From: Cyprinodon diabolis
Taxonomy: Eukaryota > Chordata > Actinopteri > Cyprinodontiformes > Cyprinodontidae
Assembly: GCA_030533445.1 (NCBI GenBank)
Contig: CM060064.1
Location: 27,015,126 to 27,079,125, forward strand
DNA length: 64,000 nucleotides
Direction of reading: 5' to 3'
Positions 1 through 15,100 of this stretch are shown piece by piece (positions within the stretch are counted from its first letter, which is position 1; every line of letters starts with the position of its first letter). The translations under genes and the position numbers were made by a program. A model generated the notes under the pieces. That model saw nothing but the letters and a program-made list of their open reading frames with translations, was not told the origin of the DNA and did no database searches.

Positions 1-1716
1 TTAATCCTATCGTCCCTTATGTCCCTAAAAGCAATAAATCAATTAATTGCATGATACAAATTATTTATGTGATAAATTTAGATGGGCTTGATCAGACTGC
101 ATTTTTTTCATTGCTTCTCCTTATTTTTCTGCTAAAAAAACTGAGAAATATTAAAAGTTTCACTCCAGTGCATCAGTCTCCACTCAGCCCTACCCTTTTT
201 GTTTCTTCAGGGTAGCAAGAAGTGAACTTTTGTGGCTGGTATTTATTGGCCTCATGGACTTTTTTACATACCTTAGAGTGTAGCATGAGAGCCGAGCAAC
301 TGAACTAGTTTAGATTTGGAGAAAACAGAGATGGGACTGGTTTTTAAGTCAAACAGCTACAGCCAGTGTGGGAGCCGTTTGAGAGGCTGATCGACTTTGA
401 TGAACAACTTAATCTGTTTGAGCCGGTATGTTGCATTTGTAATACAACAAACTGCATTTACACCTAAAAAACTTCACAACTGATGCGGCAGTTTCCATCC
501 TACCAAGAAAATAATCCAAACATGGCAGTTGAACATGGTGAGCATTAATGTGCTTAATCACAAAACAGATGCTGCCTGTTAATATTAGAGCTAGATGGAA
601 ACGGGGTATTTTTATTTTGACTTCAGCTTAAATGATCCCTGATATGCGCTGCTGATATTCATGGACTGAGTCATAGAGTCCATCCATTTCCATGATAAAA
701 ACGACACAATGATTTCAAACTTTACACAAGTCTAAATTTGAACAAAAAAACAATAAAATCATCTGAGCTCCCATTTTTCGCAAGCAAGTTAGTGTGGCCC
801 CTCATTCAAACAAAAAAAGTCAATAGCAGAAAATTAAACATTGCAAAAAAAGGAACCACAATCAAAATAAACCAAACTTTAAAATGAAAATAACAGCTGT
901 TTATTCCAATATATAAACAAATTTAATATTATCATTATCAATAAATAAGATAAACAAAAAAAAAGAAAAAAAAAAAATGCAAAAACTGGATCACTTCAAT
1001 TCATTTTTACCACGCCCCCTTCATTTACACTGCCGTGCCCATGGGGGCGCCTCCCATCATTAGGAACCATTACACTAATAGCTTCAGTTACATATATATA
1101 TATATATATATACACATATATATATATATTATATATGCATGTCAGATTATACGATGGAAGAAAAAAAAAAACGCTAGTATCGCCAAAAATAAAGCCAAGG
1201 CCAATGTATCATTCTGGTTCTGGTTAATGACGCTCAAAGCTTGCCTTTCGGAAAATCCATCTGAAACATAGAGTAAATTGCCTAAGAAAGCAAACCTCTT
1301 TTTCTTTTTTGCCTGCCGTTTCTTTAGAAATATTTTTTAAAGGTTACAAAATGCAAATGAGAGACATTTCTAGTCTCTGTTCAACAAAAACACTAAAGTT
1401 TAAGTAACAAAAAAAAAAATACGGTCTAGATTCATCCGAACTTCTGAAGCAGGCATGTCAAACCCATTTTTATATATCAAGTCTTTAAAGGGGCGAGTTG
1501 CCTCTGCCTGGATGAAACTTCTGATTTCATTATGTCAGTAATAAAAAGCAGGTGTTATAACTTTACTCCCATTTGTTTTGCAATGTGAGCCACTTTGTAA
1601 ACTTTAAATGAACTTTTGCAGCAATTTAATGATAATCCTTATTTGGTTCTTTGGGGCCAGTTATGTTTGGAAACTTCAGATTATTTTCTAAAAAGCAACA
1701 GGGTCCAGTCTCTTAC
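1..1716. other. Non-coding stretch on the 3' side of nbn
   Basis: No convincing coding exon was found here. It should hold the last nbn intron and possibly the short final nbn exon and 3' UTR (minus strand), but no split codon followed by a conserved basic tail could be picked out. A short TA/TACA microsatellite lies at about 1,092-1,130, and several A-rich runs lie between 950 and 1,420. Confidence 0.5.
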
Positions 1717-4700
1717 CTGAACAGATCGTCTCCTATGGCTTCATCTCTCCTGTTCTGACGCTCCTCCTGGAAGAACATCAGTTTAAATCAGAGACCCGTC
1801 ATCCCAGAAAAGACAGAAATAACCAAACAGGAGGGATATTGGTACCTCAGCTGTGTCTTTTAGCCATTCGTCCATATCAGAGTTCTTCCCCCTGTTGTGA
1901 ACCAGCAGATCAGATCCTCCAATGATGTGACGGAAACTCTCTGAGCCTGGAAGGTGTTTCTGTCACACAACATGCAGAGGTAATAAGATTAAATAAACAC
2001 TTAAAAATGGCCTTTAAGTATAAATGTACAACCGCATTGTAGACTACAAAGGCTGGAGATATTATATGACTTTTAAAAGGGAAAACATTTTCATTCAAAG
2101 GAACGGGGCCTTATGTTGGCCTAACAATAAAGGAAATACTGTTTAGCTTCTGATGCAATTAGATAAGAGCAAAAAAGTGTCTATGAATATTTTTGGGCAG
2201 CATTGAATAAATCAAAATAATTTTCTTTAGTCCAAATTAACAGGAGAAAAGGAATAACTGTTGAGACTTAATTTTCAAATGACTGCACTACAATTAGAGC
2301 CTTTATTGTATGTGTCAGATTAAAGTCCGACCTTTCGGAAACACTTGAAGTTCTTGGCGTGCCCGCTCTGCTGGGCCTGTCCCGCTTTGGGTTTTGCGGG
2401 CACAGAAACAGTGAGAGACCTGAACTCAACCATCAGCAGCTGCTTGGGAAGGTCTGGATCGATCTTTGTCTCCTGGAAAAGCATGGAAATCAACTCAGAA
2501 CTAAAAAAAATTATATTCCTTGGAAAAAAAAAAACTCCTCAAAAGATTCATTTCGTAAGTCTGTGTTAAAAAGGAAACTCAAACTTGATTGTCAAATGTT
2601 GTACACTGCAAAAAATTGAAATCTAAATAAGTATTTTTTTCTTAAACTAAGTACATTTGTTCTTGAATTGAGGAGGTAAGTGAGACATTTTGCCAATGGA
2701 ACAAGACAATTTACATTTAAAATAAGAAAAGCAACTGCATTGTCTTATTACAAGTGCATATGATCTACTTATCTTATTTTAACAGTAAAAATACTCATTC
2801 CATTGGCAAATCATCCCATTTAACTACTAAAATTAAGGGAAAATACACTTGATTTGAGACATTTCTACCCATTTCTAGATTGTTTTTGCAGTGTAACATC
2901 TGTATGCATTTAAGTGCAGCATACTTGATCAAACACTAAACTTGAGGAAACGTACTCAGATCACACAGGAAACAGGATGCTGACCTCAATAAGCTCATTT
3001 TCAATCATCCAATTATTTATGAAAAAGACTCAACAAAGTCGGACGAAACAAAGAGAGACATTTCTTTTCTCTATTCGCAGGATTTGATGTTTCAGGAGGA
3101 GCAAAAAAACTACATATTTTCTCCTGAACACTTACTTGCACCTCCTCCTTGATCTTTACGGGTTTATCAGATGCCTTAGTCTCTTCTGCTGGCTGGGTAA
3201 GATCTACTTGGAGTAGCTCTACATCCTGTAGAAATAAAACCGTAAACTCAAGCCAACATATTTACTGTTTTCTGCATTTGTAAACTGAATCCCTTTCAGA
3301 GTACAATTGTCCTCACCTCAATAAATGACTCGTCATCTTTAAAATCAATAGACCTAGTTGGACTACTAGGAGCCTTGCTGGGAGGTTTATTGGAGTCAGG
3401 ATAAGGCGTAGGGTTTTCTGTAAGACGAGGCCGCTCTGTCCTACTGGAGACAGACTCTCCCCTGTGGTTTTGTTTGGAACGTTCCTTTTCCAGGTGTAAA
3501 TCAGGTCTCTGTGTGGCTCCTTCACTTTGCTCTAGGTGGAGGCGCTGCTTCTTAGTCGAGGCCTCAGCAGTGTGTGAACTTTGCTTATGTTTGTCCAAAC
3601 TGGGCACCATTAACTGCTCCTTCTGGCAATGACGGCTTGGGGGCTCATCACAGAAGACGTCCATATCCTCTGACATTAAGGACTCCAGTTCCTCCATCTT
3701 TATCTCCTCCTCCATCTCCTTCCTCTTTCTGCTTAGACGTTGATCTGCCAGAGCGTCTGCTCGCTCAGCATAAAAATCCTCCAAAGATTCAAGCGGAGTC
3801 TCACATACAGCTAAAGGTCCATCGGAGGGAAGTGAGGCCTTTTTTCCAGAGACTCTAGGCGAGTCTGAATCCTGCGAAGTGATGCTTGATTCAGGTGCCG
3901 GCCGCTTCGGTGCAGACACGACCGCTGAGTAATCTTCCTCTAAAGGTCTTAATGACACAGAGAAGCAAAAAAAAAAAAAAAAAAAAACGGAAAGATGTGT
4001 AGGAGTGAAAAGATTTTTTGTTTATATAAATAAACAAGATTAAATAAGTTTGTGATGTGAACTAAAACCAGTTATTTAAAATTAAATTTTTTTTCCAATC
4101 TTTCTTTTCTGTCTGTCTTTCTGGAAAAAAAACAGTAAAAATGTCCCATTTGGACAGTCTTTCTTATCTTACAAAATTTCTTCAGAACTACAATGCTGAT
4201 GATCCCCAATAGTTTGGACATGCTATAGAGAATAGATTTTATGTACTGCTTGTCTCTAAAAAAACAAAACAGTACCTACTTTGTTTAGAGTATCAGAAAG
4301 AAAGCATAATTGCACCAATCCCTTAACCTGGATCTTTGTCTGTCTTGTTGGTTTTAGTCAAAGGCATGTTTGTTCTAAGAAAAAGATGATTTTCTTTATT
4401 AAGCATCTCTATAAAAGAAAAAATCTCCTTCTCCCCCTGCATAATCAGACGATTACCTTTTCTTGTTGGCAGGCTGAAAGAAGCTGGTCAGAGTGGATTG
4501 TTTCTGTGGGGATGTGTGTGCAGGAGCTCTCTGTTTCTGTGGGGACTGTTTCTGCAGGAACGGCCTGCTGCCTCCATTGGTTCTAGGAGAAGCCAGCGGG
4601 GATTTGAAGGTGTTGCCCCCTAAACCTTAAACAGCAAAACACAGACATAAAACAACAATGAATGGTTGTTGCAGTGAGGAAACCTCCTCCTATACTTTTC

Positions 4701-7700
4701 AGGTAAAGAAAATTATAGAGCTTAAAGATATAGTAGAGGATGTTCTTTTTCCGGGAGGATCATCATCATAAATGGTCCTCCTAACTGTCAATCATTCTGG
4801 TGATATGTTTATATAAGGCTTGTGCAAATTTTCACTTACCAATGGTGAATCTGACATAGTGGAGATATTTAAAATCTTCTTTAGGAAAGTAAGCTTGTAT
4901 GAGCGATGCAAACTGCAAATTTAAAAAAAAAGAGTGGGCACAAGGAGAAATGGGCTCATGCGTGCTCTCACATGTATTTAATGGATGTTCCCTCTCAGGA
5001 GCGGGTACAGAGTTGTGCATGTGCAGTGGAGAGGCTGGGTCTTTTAAAAAATTCACAAACATCCTGCACTATATCTTTAAGAAGCAAAAAAAAAAAAAAA
5101 AAAAAAAAAGAGGGGACTCAACGTTCCTAGGAGACTAAAATCCAACTCAGCAGGCTCTACCTAAAAAGATAATAACTTAAAATGTAAAACAAAAAATAAT
5201 ACAATAAATTAACTTAAACTTAAAAACTGATGCCTAAAAACGAACGACGCACCCTCTGAAGCCAACATCTAAAACTGGGTTAAAAGCAAAGGAGAAAAAT
5301 GCTTTCTAAGACAAGATTTAATAAAAGAGTGAGTCAGCCTGCCTAATATTTAAAGATAAATAACTTCATAGTTTGGTGTAAGGATGGAGAAAGAACATCC
5401 TGATCTACACTCTCCTGTCTTTGGAACGATAAATAATCAAAAGCTGTCCCGTCTATTCATCTATGATCACAAAGGGAAGTATGAATAATTTTCAGTTTAA
5501 TGTTAAATGTAATATTAAATAAATTATTTATTTTTACCAAAAATGAACTAACTTTATGTCATTTAATCATAATTGTCATTTATGTCACCCCTCTCTTATT
5601 TTCTAATAGAAACAAACATTGAATCCAAGTACTATAAGTGAAAATCATCCATTTGGAGATGAACTGTTTAATCTGTGAAACAGGGACACAGCTGTACATT
5701 TTTCCAAGACTTCACCTTTTAGTTTGGGTTTTGGTTTCACTCCCTGTGAGTCAGTGTTGCCGCCAGCACTGAGAGATGAGCTCATTGTGTCCTCCACCAT
5801 GGAATCTGTGGCCCTTTTCTCCGCCATGAGCTTGGATCCGGGTAACTTGGCTACATTCTGCTTCTTTTCAGGAGTTTCTCCCACAGCTGCAACTCCGGTC
5901 ACATTGCAAACTTCCATCCTGACAACAAAGAACAATGCAGAGTCCAGATAATGCAGTTGCTCTCTGCATATCTTTCACTAGTGGATACTTTTAACTAAAG
6001 CTGTATGGAGTAATGAGTCATTGTAATTAGTGTTGCGGCGATGCCATTTTTTTGGCCCAGATACCGATACCTGGCTGTGCAGTATTGGCCTATACCGATA
6101 CCATACCAATACCATCTGTTTGAAATTGATGCGTGTGTGTGTTTGGTGAAGAACTGCATACTACTTGGATGTAAAATAATTACCATCATGGCTTTGTCAA
6201 GCAGCTGCCTACCTTTGTGAAGCAGGAAAAAGACAAATAAATCAATAATAATTGAATAATCTCTTTTAAACCCTGAGATTTGGCCCTCAAATGCCAAAAT
6301 AGTGCAACTTTCATGAACCTATATAACATGTATAATACAAGTGCAACAGTAAAAAGTAAAATTACATTAATAATTGAATAAACTCTTAAAAGCCCTGAGT
6401 TTTGGCACCCCAATGCCAAAATATCGCAACTTTCATAAAACTATAACATGTATAATCCTGGTGCAACAGTAAGAACGTAAGATTATATTAAAATAAGAAA
6501 TAATATATATATGAGGTATATTTGAGAGATGGCTGCATTAAGAAGTATCTGAGGTAAGAACAAATAGGATTAATCAAAACTGACATAAATAATTTCTTCC
6601 TGTAAATTAGGTTTAGGCTGATGTGCCTTACTCCAAGTGCAGCTGCGGCCCTTCCCGGTTTGTCTTGGCAGTCTTGAACTTTTTGTGTTCGTTCACATGT
6701 TTCGACTTCAAATGTTTGATCAGGGTTGAGGTACTGAAACTGCCTGGTTTAACTCCGCCTCTCAAAACTTTCAGTTCGCAAATCTTACATTTAATCAATG
6801 TACTCGCCGGCGTTTCTATAACGAAATACTTCCACACTGCAGAAATTTTCTTCTCCTGGTCTGTTTTCCCACTTCATGAAAAAGCTGCCCCGGCATTGGT
6901 TAAGAGCAGCTGTTGGCTCGCTCTCATTGGTCTGGAGCAGGCCAATAGCGATAGTTAACTCTAGTGATTGTCAGGAGAGAGAAGGCTGCGTTCAAGTGAC
7001 ATACGAACATCAAAATCTTTCTGACATGGTGCAGCTCTACTCTGTACCTCTGTGACGTCTCTGTGTTGGCTGCATAGGCTGTGACGTTCTGAGACGCTGC
7101 AGCTAGAACAGTTTCATCCACAGTCATGCTTTGTGAAAGTGAAGCACTTGGGATTCTGGGTGGTATTTCAGATGCAGGTTCTAAAAGACGAAGCATATTA
7201 AGCACAGATTAAATGAAATGCAGGAAAAAACGGGATCAAATAAGAGTTGGATCTCTTCTTTGTGATCGCTCACCTAAGTCTCTGGTCAAATGGGATGGAT
7301 TGCAGTATTTGTCACAAGAAGCGTATATGGCAGCTAGACCGATTTCAGACTCTGTGATGACTCTGAGACCTTTTCTGTTTAAAGGAAGAAAAAAAAAAGG
7401 GAAGAATTTTCAAGCACTCGCAATTATTAAAAACAAACTTTAAAGATCTTTCTTTTAAAGCGGCGGATCGAGTTGGAACCTGTGGACGACATTCTTCACA
7501 GAGTTCGCCCACTCTGTGGCTGATGGAGAGAGGAGATTTTGGGAGCTGCCCGAGGTGACTTCAACCACACAGCTGTGAGGAGACTCCAGCAGGTCGCGGG
7601 GGAGGGAGCCCTCCTCCAGCAGCTGACTTCTGCCTCCTCCAAAACTAACCGCTGTGCTCAGTCGCTTTAGCTGCACACAGAAGAGGAGAGCTCTGAGTTA

Positions 7701-10700
7701 GCATGAGATTTAACCCTCTGACGGTCATCAAAGCAACAGAAAAAATCTCCAAACAGGCAGTAACAATGCTTCTTCGTAAAGTTAGTTTTTTTACTTTAAA
7801 CTTAGTGCAGCTCCCTCCTAAGATGCTTTAATTATTATTTATTAATTTTATAAAATATTTATTTAACCAAGAGCCTTGACATTAACAATCTTTTAGAGTG
7901 ACTTGGCAAATAAAAAACAAAACAAAAAGAAGGAACAAAAATAGTTACAAAAAACTTTAAAAAGCATAATTAAAAAGTGTTATTTGGAAAAATGTGAACT
8001 GTTTGTAAGAAGTTAAAACAGGCAGAATTAAAAGCACTGATAATATCAATGATTATTTATTTCAGTAGTTCCGCTATAAACTTAAATATTATATCCGTTC
8101 ATTACACACAGACTGACATATTCCAAGTGTTTGTTTCTTCTAATTTAGATTTAGAACAAATCAGTCTCTCAGCAATATATTACTTCAGACCAATACAAGA
8201 CAAAATTCTTTCTAGAAATGTTGACCAACTAAAAAAAGGCACGAACATGAAACTTAATGAGTATGTAGAACAATTAATGCATAGTTGGGACTTGTGTTGC
8301 CTGGATTACTGCAGCAATGCGGCATTGCATGGAGCCGATTAGTCTGTGGCACAAAGCAGCCTGAGAGACCAGGCTACTTTGATAAAGGCCCTCAGTTCTT
8401 CCTCATTGTTAGATCGGTCATAAAGCAGTCCTCTTTACAATCGGATTAATCATGATTAAACGATTATTGAAATAATCATCAACTAATTTAGCAATCGATT
8501 AATTGTTAACTGAAGTAAAAAGACTCTAAAACATGCCTTTAGCTGACAGAGAAACCCACCTAGAGTAATTGTAAAAAAAAAAAAAAACATTTTCATCTTT
8601 CAATGTGTCCAATCTAGAACTCCTTAAGTGGAAGCAATTTAGTTTCACCTAATTTAATTTAGTAAAAAATCTTCAAGGAACTCTCCGTATCCGATTATTA
8701 ATCGATTAATCTAAAAAAATAATAGACAGATTAATCAATTTGCAAAATAATCGTTAGTTGCAGCCCTACCATGGTGCTTAAACCAGGTACTGGCAGCTTT
8801 GCCAATGTGTGCAGGTGTGATGTCCTGTTGGAAAATTAAATCTGCATATCCATAAAGCTGGTCAGGAGCAGGCAGCATAGTGCTCTAAACCCTGCTGGTC
8901 GACGGCACCGAAAACCATCGCTGACTTTGGAAAAACTTTACACTGGACCAGTCCTGTCCTTTTGCTCAGGTGAAACGCTTCGGATGCTGTGTCTCACTCA
9001 AGAGGCATAAGGAATAAACAGCAGAAACACATGTCTTTGTGCTGCAGTCCTTGCAGTCCTGACTCCAGCTGCAGTCTGTTGGAAACTCCCCCAAAGTTTT
9101 GAATTGCTTTGTATCACAATGAGGTTGCAGTTAAAGGCCTTTGAATGGCTGATTAGTGACTAGCTTTTTCACATTATTCTAATTTTATGAGATACTGAAT
9201 TTGTTTTTACTAGTGGTCAGTTATAATCATACAACTTAAAAGAAAAAAACACTTTTTGTAATGAATAAACATGACATATAGGTTTTACTTTTTAATGGAA
9301 TTACAAAAATAAATCACCTTTTTTTTATGATGTTCTTATAACATGACCAGCACCAGCAAACAAAAGGTCACCAAAAGCTAACCAATCAATAAAGCCCACC
9401 AGTGCCCTCTGCAGGAGATTGTTTATACTACATTTCTCCACCACATTATCAACCCATTTGTGGGATCTCACATTTTTATCCCATATTTCCTTATTGTCCT
9501 ACAAAAAAAAAAAAAAAGAAAAAAAAAAGAAAACGGTCAAAATGTCACAAATCCTTAAATCTCGTCTTTTTTTTTTTTTGGGAGGGGGGGACAATCTCTT
9601 TACGCCAATAGTAAAGCTCAGGGCAAACAGGACGCTCCTAGTGGGACCAACTTTATGTGGAATAAACGCAGAACTCCTCCTCAGAAAAGAACAGAAAAGG
9701 AAAAAACATGTTGCTTAAACTACTTTTCAGCCTCTCCTCTTCTTCACTATTTTTAATCTTTTCCTTTTTTGCCCTCATATCTTTAACTGAATCGACAATA
9801 CATGCTAAAGAATTTTACATTTTAAATGTTTTAAATTAATTTTAGCATTGATAACAGATCTCACCCACATCTACTTGATATTCAAAACAGGTGTTAAAAT
9901 AGTCACATAGCAAATATATTTCTGAAAAATTGGAATTTACCATACATCAGATTACACATCTTTTAGTTTCTTAGAGTAAAAATTTCGAGCGCAATGAGAA
10001 CAGTCTAATACACATAATTTTTCCCCATCATGTTTTTATTGCTGCAATAATGCACCTTATTATGGTTTGCCTGAGAATGAAATACAATCTCATTTTTTCA
10101 GACATCAATTTTATAACACTCAATTTTTATCCACTGCAATCATGTAAGTACATTTGTTTTTACTCTATATTTGCATGCACAAATTGAACAGAGAGAAATT
10201 TGTTTGCAAATATTTCAAATGCAGAAAATGACCTTGTCAAATGTTTTGTCAATTAGGCGGGTGATGGCTCAAAGAGGGGTGAGGAGGTTTTTCTGTTCAA
10301 CACAGATTATTATAACATTTCAAGTATTAATTGACAGCCTTGACAACTGTCGTATTTGTTTTTCTTTTAATCAAAGAGGGTGGATGCATTTGGTGGTGAA
10401 TGAAAGAAAAAGATCACCTTGAACTAAAGAAGAAAATACAAACCTGTTTGGTAGTGAGAAAAATAAAGGTTTTTCCAGTAAAAAGCTGTTTCCGAGCTGG
10501 CATCAATCTAAGGTTAACATCCTCTTTACTCAAGCTGGGCTCATCAATCTCGGGGATATAACTTCAAACAAGAACAGACATTATAACACAGTTAGGTAGG
10601 TTAGTTTAAACAGAAACCTCACTGAAAAAGGAGTGGGGTTAGCGGTTACCTCTCTGCTTTGGGAGGGGCAGATTTTTGCATAATGGCGCTGCTCAGCTCT

Positions 10701-11062
10701 GAGAAGTACTCTGGCTTCACGATGGGGCGACAACACAGCAGAGCAGAGATGGTCTAAGTAAGAAAGGTGGAAAAAGCATTAGCAGATGTCTGGAAACTAA
10801 AACATCCACTGGGTGAAATCAGGGACAGACAGCAGCTCTGACCTTTATGGTGACTTTAACAGTTGGCATGGCCAGGTGGGTGCAGTCCTGAGTCCAGCTG
10901 TTCACCAGTTTCCCCCCCATAGCTGAAAGGGCCTCAGAAAGCGATGTCTTGCCAGCAGCATCCAAACATGACGAACACACCACTGGCTTCTCTAGAAACA
11001 CCACGCTGAGGCAGACAAAGCAGTAAAATGACCAAACTGGAGATTATCAGTACTTACGAAAG

Positions 11063-11096
<34 letters not shown>

Positions 11097-12074
11097 GTGA
11101 ATTTGCTATGAAAAACGCCAAATGTGACATTATCCCCCGATGACAGTTCAACGGGCGCCGTTAGCTGCTGATTGTTAACGAAGGTTCCATATTTGGACGT
11201 GTCCTTAAGTGTCAGGGTCTAAAAGGAAAAAAAAGGTGATGAACACAGATTAAACAAAGCACAACAGTTAGCACGCATGAAACACTCACAACATCTAAAG
11301 TGAGAAGAAAGCGGGAAAGTCTGTGAGACATCTAGAAATTTCAAAAAGCACTATTAAGAAAAAAATGGAGGCAAGCCAATATTATAAATTAGGGATGAAT
11401 GTACTGTTTGAGAGATGACAGCTTTACCTGGGTTTATGAAAGTATAACAGCATAAAGAAATTTTCAAACCTAGCAGTCAGTTTAAAAAGCTTGTATAATA
11501 TGACTTATGGCACTGGACGAGTTCTGGATAGTGAATATCTAAAAATACAGAATGTGTATCTTAAACTTCAAATGGAAAATGTTTCTATTTTTACAGTTTT
11601 GGTTATTCTTGCAGCAAATTGGTGTTTTTAGAGTCTAAATACTCAACTGATTTCATTTTATTAAAAGATTAGTTTGAGATTATTTCAATAAGTAATTAAT
11701 CAAACTTGACCTGATTAACTATTATTGTTTTTTAATGATTAACCTTCCATTTTATTGTATCAGTATGTAAGTAAAGAAAAAAAAAAAAAAAAGCTACTAC
11801 CAAGCTTCAGTTGCTGCTTAGATCGCTCCTGTTTGTTATGGATTTTTCCAGAGAAGAGTATGAATGGCAGGCTCTCTGCCAGACTGTTTCACATGATACA
11901 ACTACAGTCCCGCTTGCTGGGTAGGTTACACTATCTCTAATCAGTCAGGTGCCACTGCAGAATAAAAACACTATAGTTATACAGGAGAAACTCTTAGATG
12001 AGGATGAATTAAAGGAATAAAATAACATCTGTCTGGAAAACCCTGAGCTTATTCCTTTTGTCTGTGTGTGTGTA

Positions 12075-12109
<35 letters not shown>

Positions 12110-15100
12110 ATATGTGTGCAAGGGGGTGGGGGGCATCTATGCTGAACTTTAAACTGCAAATCTATTAATCTGCAAATCTATAAATTTGGTTTATTCATAT
12201 GCAAACGAATTGTGCACAACATCCCAAATAAATTGTACACAAAACCTGAAAGATAATAAAAAGTTAATGCAACCGCTCCTTTTTTCTCTCACCTGCTCAG
12301 TCACAGTAAGCTGAGCATGAGACCTGCTGATGGATTGGTCACTGGGGAGAAGGATGTCACAAGCCTTACGGCCAACGACGCACGTTTTACCAGGTAGGAG
12401 ATAGAAAGCTGCACCTGAAAAGAAACAAATGTCAGCTAAAAACCTGATAAACTGCAAAAACCATCAATAAATAAGTAAAAATGTCTTAAATTAATTGTAT
12501 TTACCCTCAATTTGAGCAGGTAAATAAGATGATTTGTAGATGTAATTAGTTTTTTTACTCTTAAAATAAGACAATTAGATAATATACACTTGAAAACAGA
12601 CAATGTAATTGTTTTTTTCTTATTTTAAATGTAAATAATCTTGTTCGATTGGAAAAGTGTATCACTCACCTCCTAAATTCAAGAAATAAATACACTTATT
12701 TTAAGAAAAAAAATCTTATTTTGATTTCAATTTTTTGCAGTACTTGGTCATTTAAAAATAATGATACTAACAATAATTCAAAAAGACTTTTCAGTAATGA
12801 AGCCCAACTAGTGAGCAAGTAATAGATGAAATGTTCAACATATTCAACACTCCTCATATTTTTGCATAACACCCCTGACCTCAGTCAAGCAGCAGGGAAC
12901 AGAAAAACTGCTGTTCTTCTAATCAATGAATTCATTATTCTCAGCTCTACCAGCAGACATGGAAAGTAATACTCTCCTTTGAGAACATGGCTGCTGAGAG
13001 AAAACTCAAAGCTAGCTCAGTTGAGCGTTGGTAAACTGCATCTAAACAAAACACAGAAGTACAGAGGTCTAAGAAGAAATGCCAAATGATTCTGCCAAAA
13101 GTAGAAATTACTGATTTTTTCCCCCAACTATTATTGCAAATGTCATTTTATTTTGATTTTCCAACAAGCAGGTAGATCTTTCACTCCAGGGATTCATTGT
13201 TTTGATTATCTTAACATGCCTACTGTCACAGGGCTTTACTGTTACTGTTATATGGAAAGGTGCTTAATTCTACAGGCATACGTTGATCGGTGTGCAAGCT
13301 GCAACTATCTTCCCTTCTGTATGCTGCAAATTATTACCTGAAGGGCTGGAGTGAAAGTAAGGGTCTTAGTCTTGTTAGATTTAATGTGACCAAACCGATG
13401 GTTCTGTAGTTAAATGCCTCGCCCCAGTAGGAAGCTTCATTCAGAATGAGAGAGAACAACACTAGGAAAGCTGAAGAGTAAAAAGTTGCTGTGTTTTATG
13501 CTTCTAAGCCTTCAACCTACGTCTGTCCAGTTTAAAAGTCACTAAATAGCGTTTTATTTAATAAATCCCTGATTCAGTGCAGAAACAGATGCGATTTTTC
13601 TCTAGCAGACTCGCAACTTTATGGTGAAATTCACATTATAAAGTGTAGCAGTTTACATCAGTGTCACAGGTGAACATGGTCATTGCTCACAACTTATTAC
13701 ATTATTAAAAGATATGGTTGATACTACCGGTAAGTTCAATTATGAACATTGTCCTGTACTTGATGTTTTCCTTTTGTACTCAGATAATACGGTCAGCCAG
13801 AGAGCCTTTAGGTAGCCTCTAAAAGTTATTTTCTTTTTAAATAGTTCAGTCAGTTCTTTAATTCAGTTTCACTATAATGACAAATTCAACAAATATACAT
13901 ATACATTATACTGCACTTGTTATTAGCTATCAGACATACATGCACTAAAGCATCTTCTTTCAATCAAGGGGTAAAATCTACAGTTTTTGTCTTTAAAGGT
14001 TCTCAAGGGTACAAAGTCTTCAGGCAACAGCAATGACAAACATCAGTTAAAATGTATAAATGCCCAATTAAAAGTAGCTTTGATGGTTTAACAAAAAAAT
14101 TTCTTAAGACATTTGGATCATTGTTATGAAATTAAAATACAGCCATTTTATAGTTCATCATCTTCCATCTAACAAAAGAAAAGTAATTTCAGAGCTTAAA
14201 ACTTGGATCTAATCTGCAAATATACTGTTTGTTTCCCAACAATATTTAACCATAACCAGAAAATCTACCTATGCAGTGCTAAGGAAAGTTGCATAAAGCC
14301 CAAACTTCAAGGCTCTGAATCTTAAATGCCAAAGGGTCTGACAATACAATTAGAACTGAAAAAGTGTGTATTGTAAGTGTCTTGGAGAGAACTTCTCTAT
14401 AGAATATTGCATAATGTTTCAGGTTTGCCAAGCCATCAGTACTGAACAACAAGACAAACAAACAACAAAAAGAAAAAAAATTAAACAGAAGGAAAACAAG
14501 TATTTATATTTCATTGTAATGTAAAGCACCCCTTAGAGAGAAAACAAAAAAGACCAAATTGCAAATCTCAGGTACAGTAGTGGGGTAGTAGGGTTGTCAA
14601 AAAAATCGATACTCAAAAAAGTATTGATACTGAAATGTTGTATCCGGATACAATACCCGTTTTTAAAAGTATCGATACAGTGCCATCACCAGTGGCACCT
14701 AAGCAGTCATTCATCTAAAGTGAAGATTAGAGGAAAATGCCCTTTCTGAACACTGTGTGATCGAATAATTCTGTGCACTTTTCAGTTTCAGACTTTTTTT
14801 TTGTAAGAGGTGCAGCTGCTGAGAATTATTTTTGTTTCTTAACCGGTTTGGCAAGTGTCATTGTTATGTGTGCAAAGCATAGCCAAGGAAGGAACACTTA
14901 ATTTTATAAGTTTTTTATCAAGCTTTCTTAATATTGTGCACAGCATAAAACCTTTATTGTATTTATATATTGTATTGTATTTATGAATGAAAATATTTCT
15001 GTAGAATTTTGGAGTCTTTGTTTTTATCCTTTTGGTATCGAAAATGGTATCGAGTATCGAATATTTCCTTAGTATTGGTATCGAGTTGAAAAGTTTAGTA

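Larger units (their letters stand above)
7671..10443 (-). other. Large nbn intron filled with transposon relics
   Basis: This intron lies between the nbn exons ending at 10444 and starting at 7670. It holds the hAT MITE and Tc1 relic listed separately, A-rich runs at 9,500-9,530, and a G/T run near 9,565-9,595. No other exon was recognised. Confidence 0.6.

Noticed and set aside
4832..5138. Overlapping open frames on both strands in an nbn intron
   Set aside because: End in an A-rich run, no family resemblance, and fall between well-defined nbn exons.
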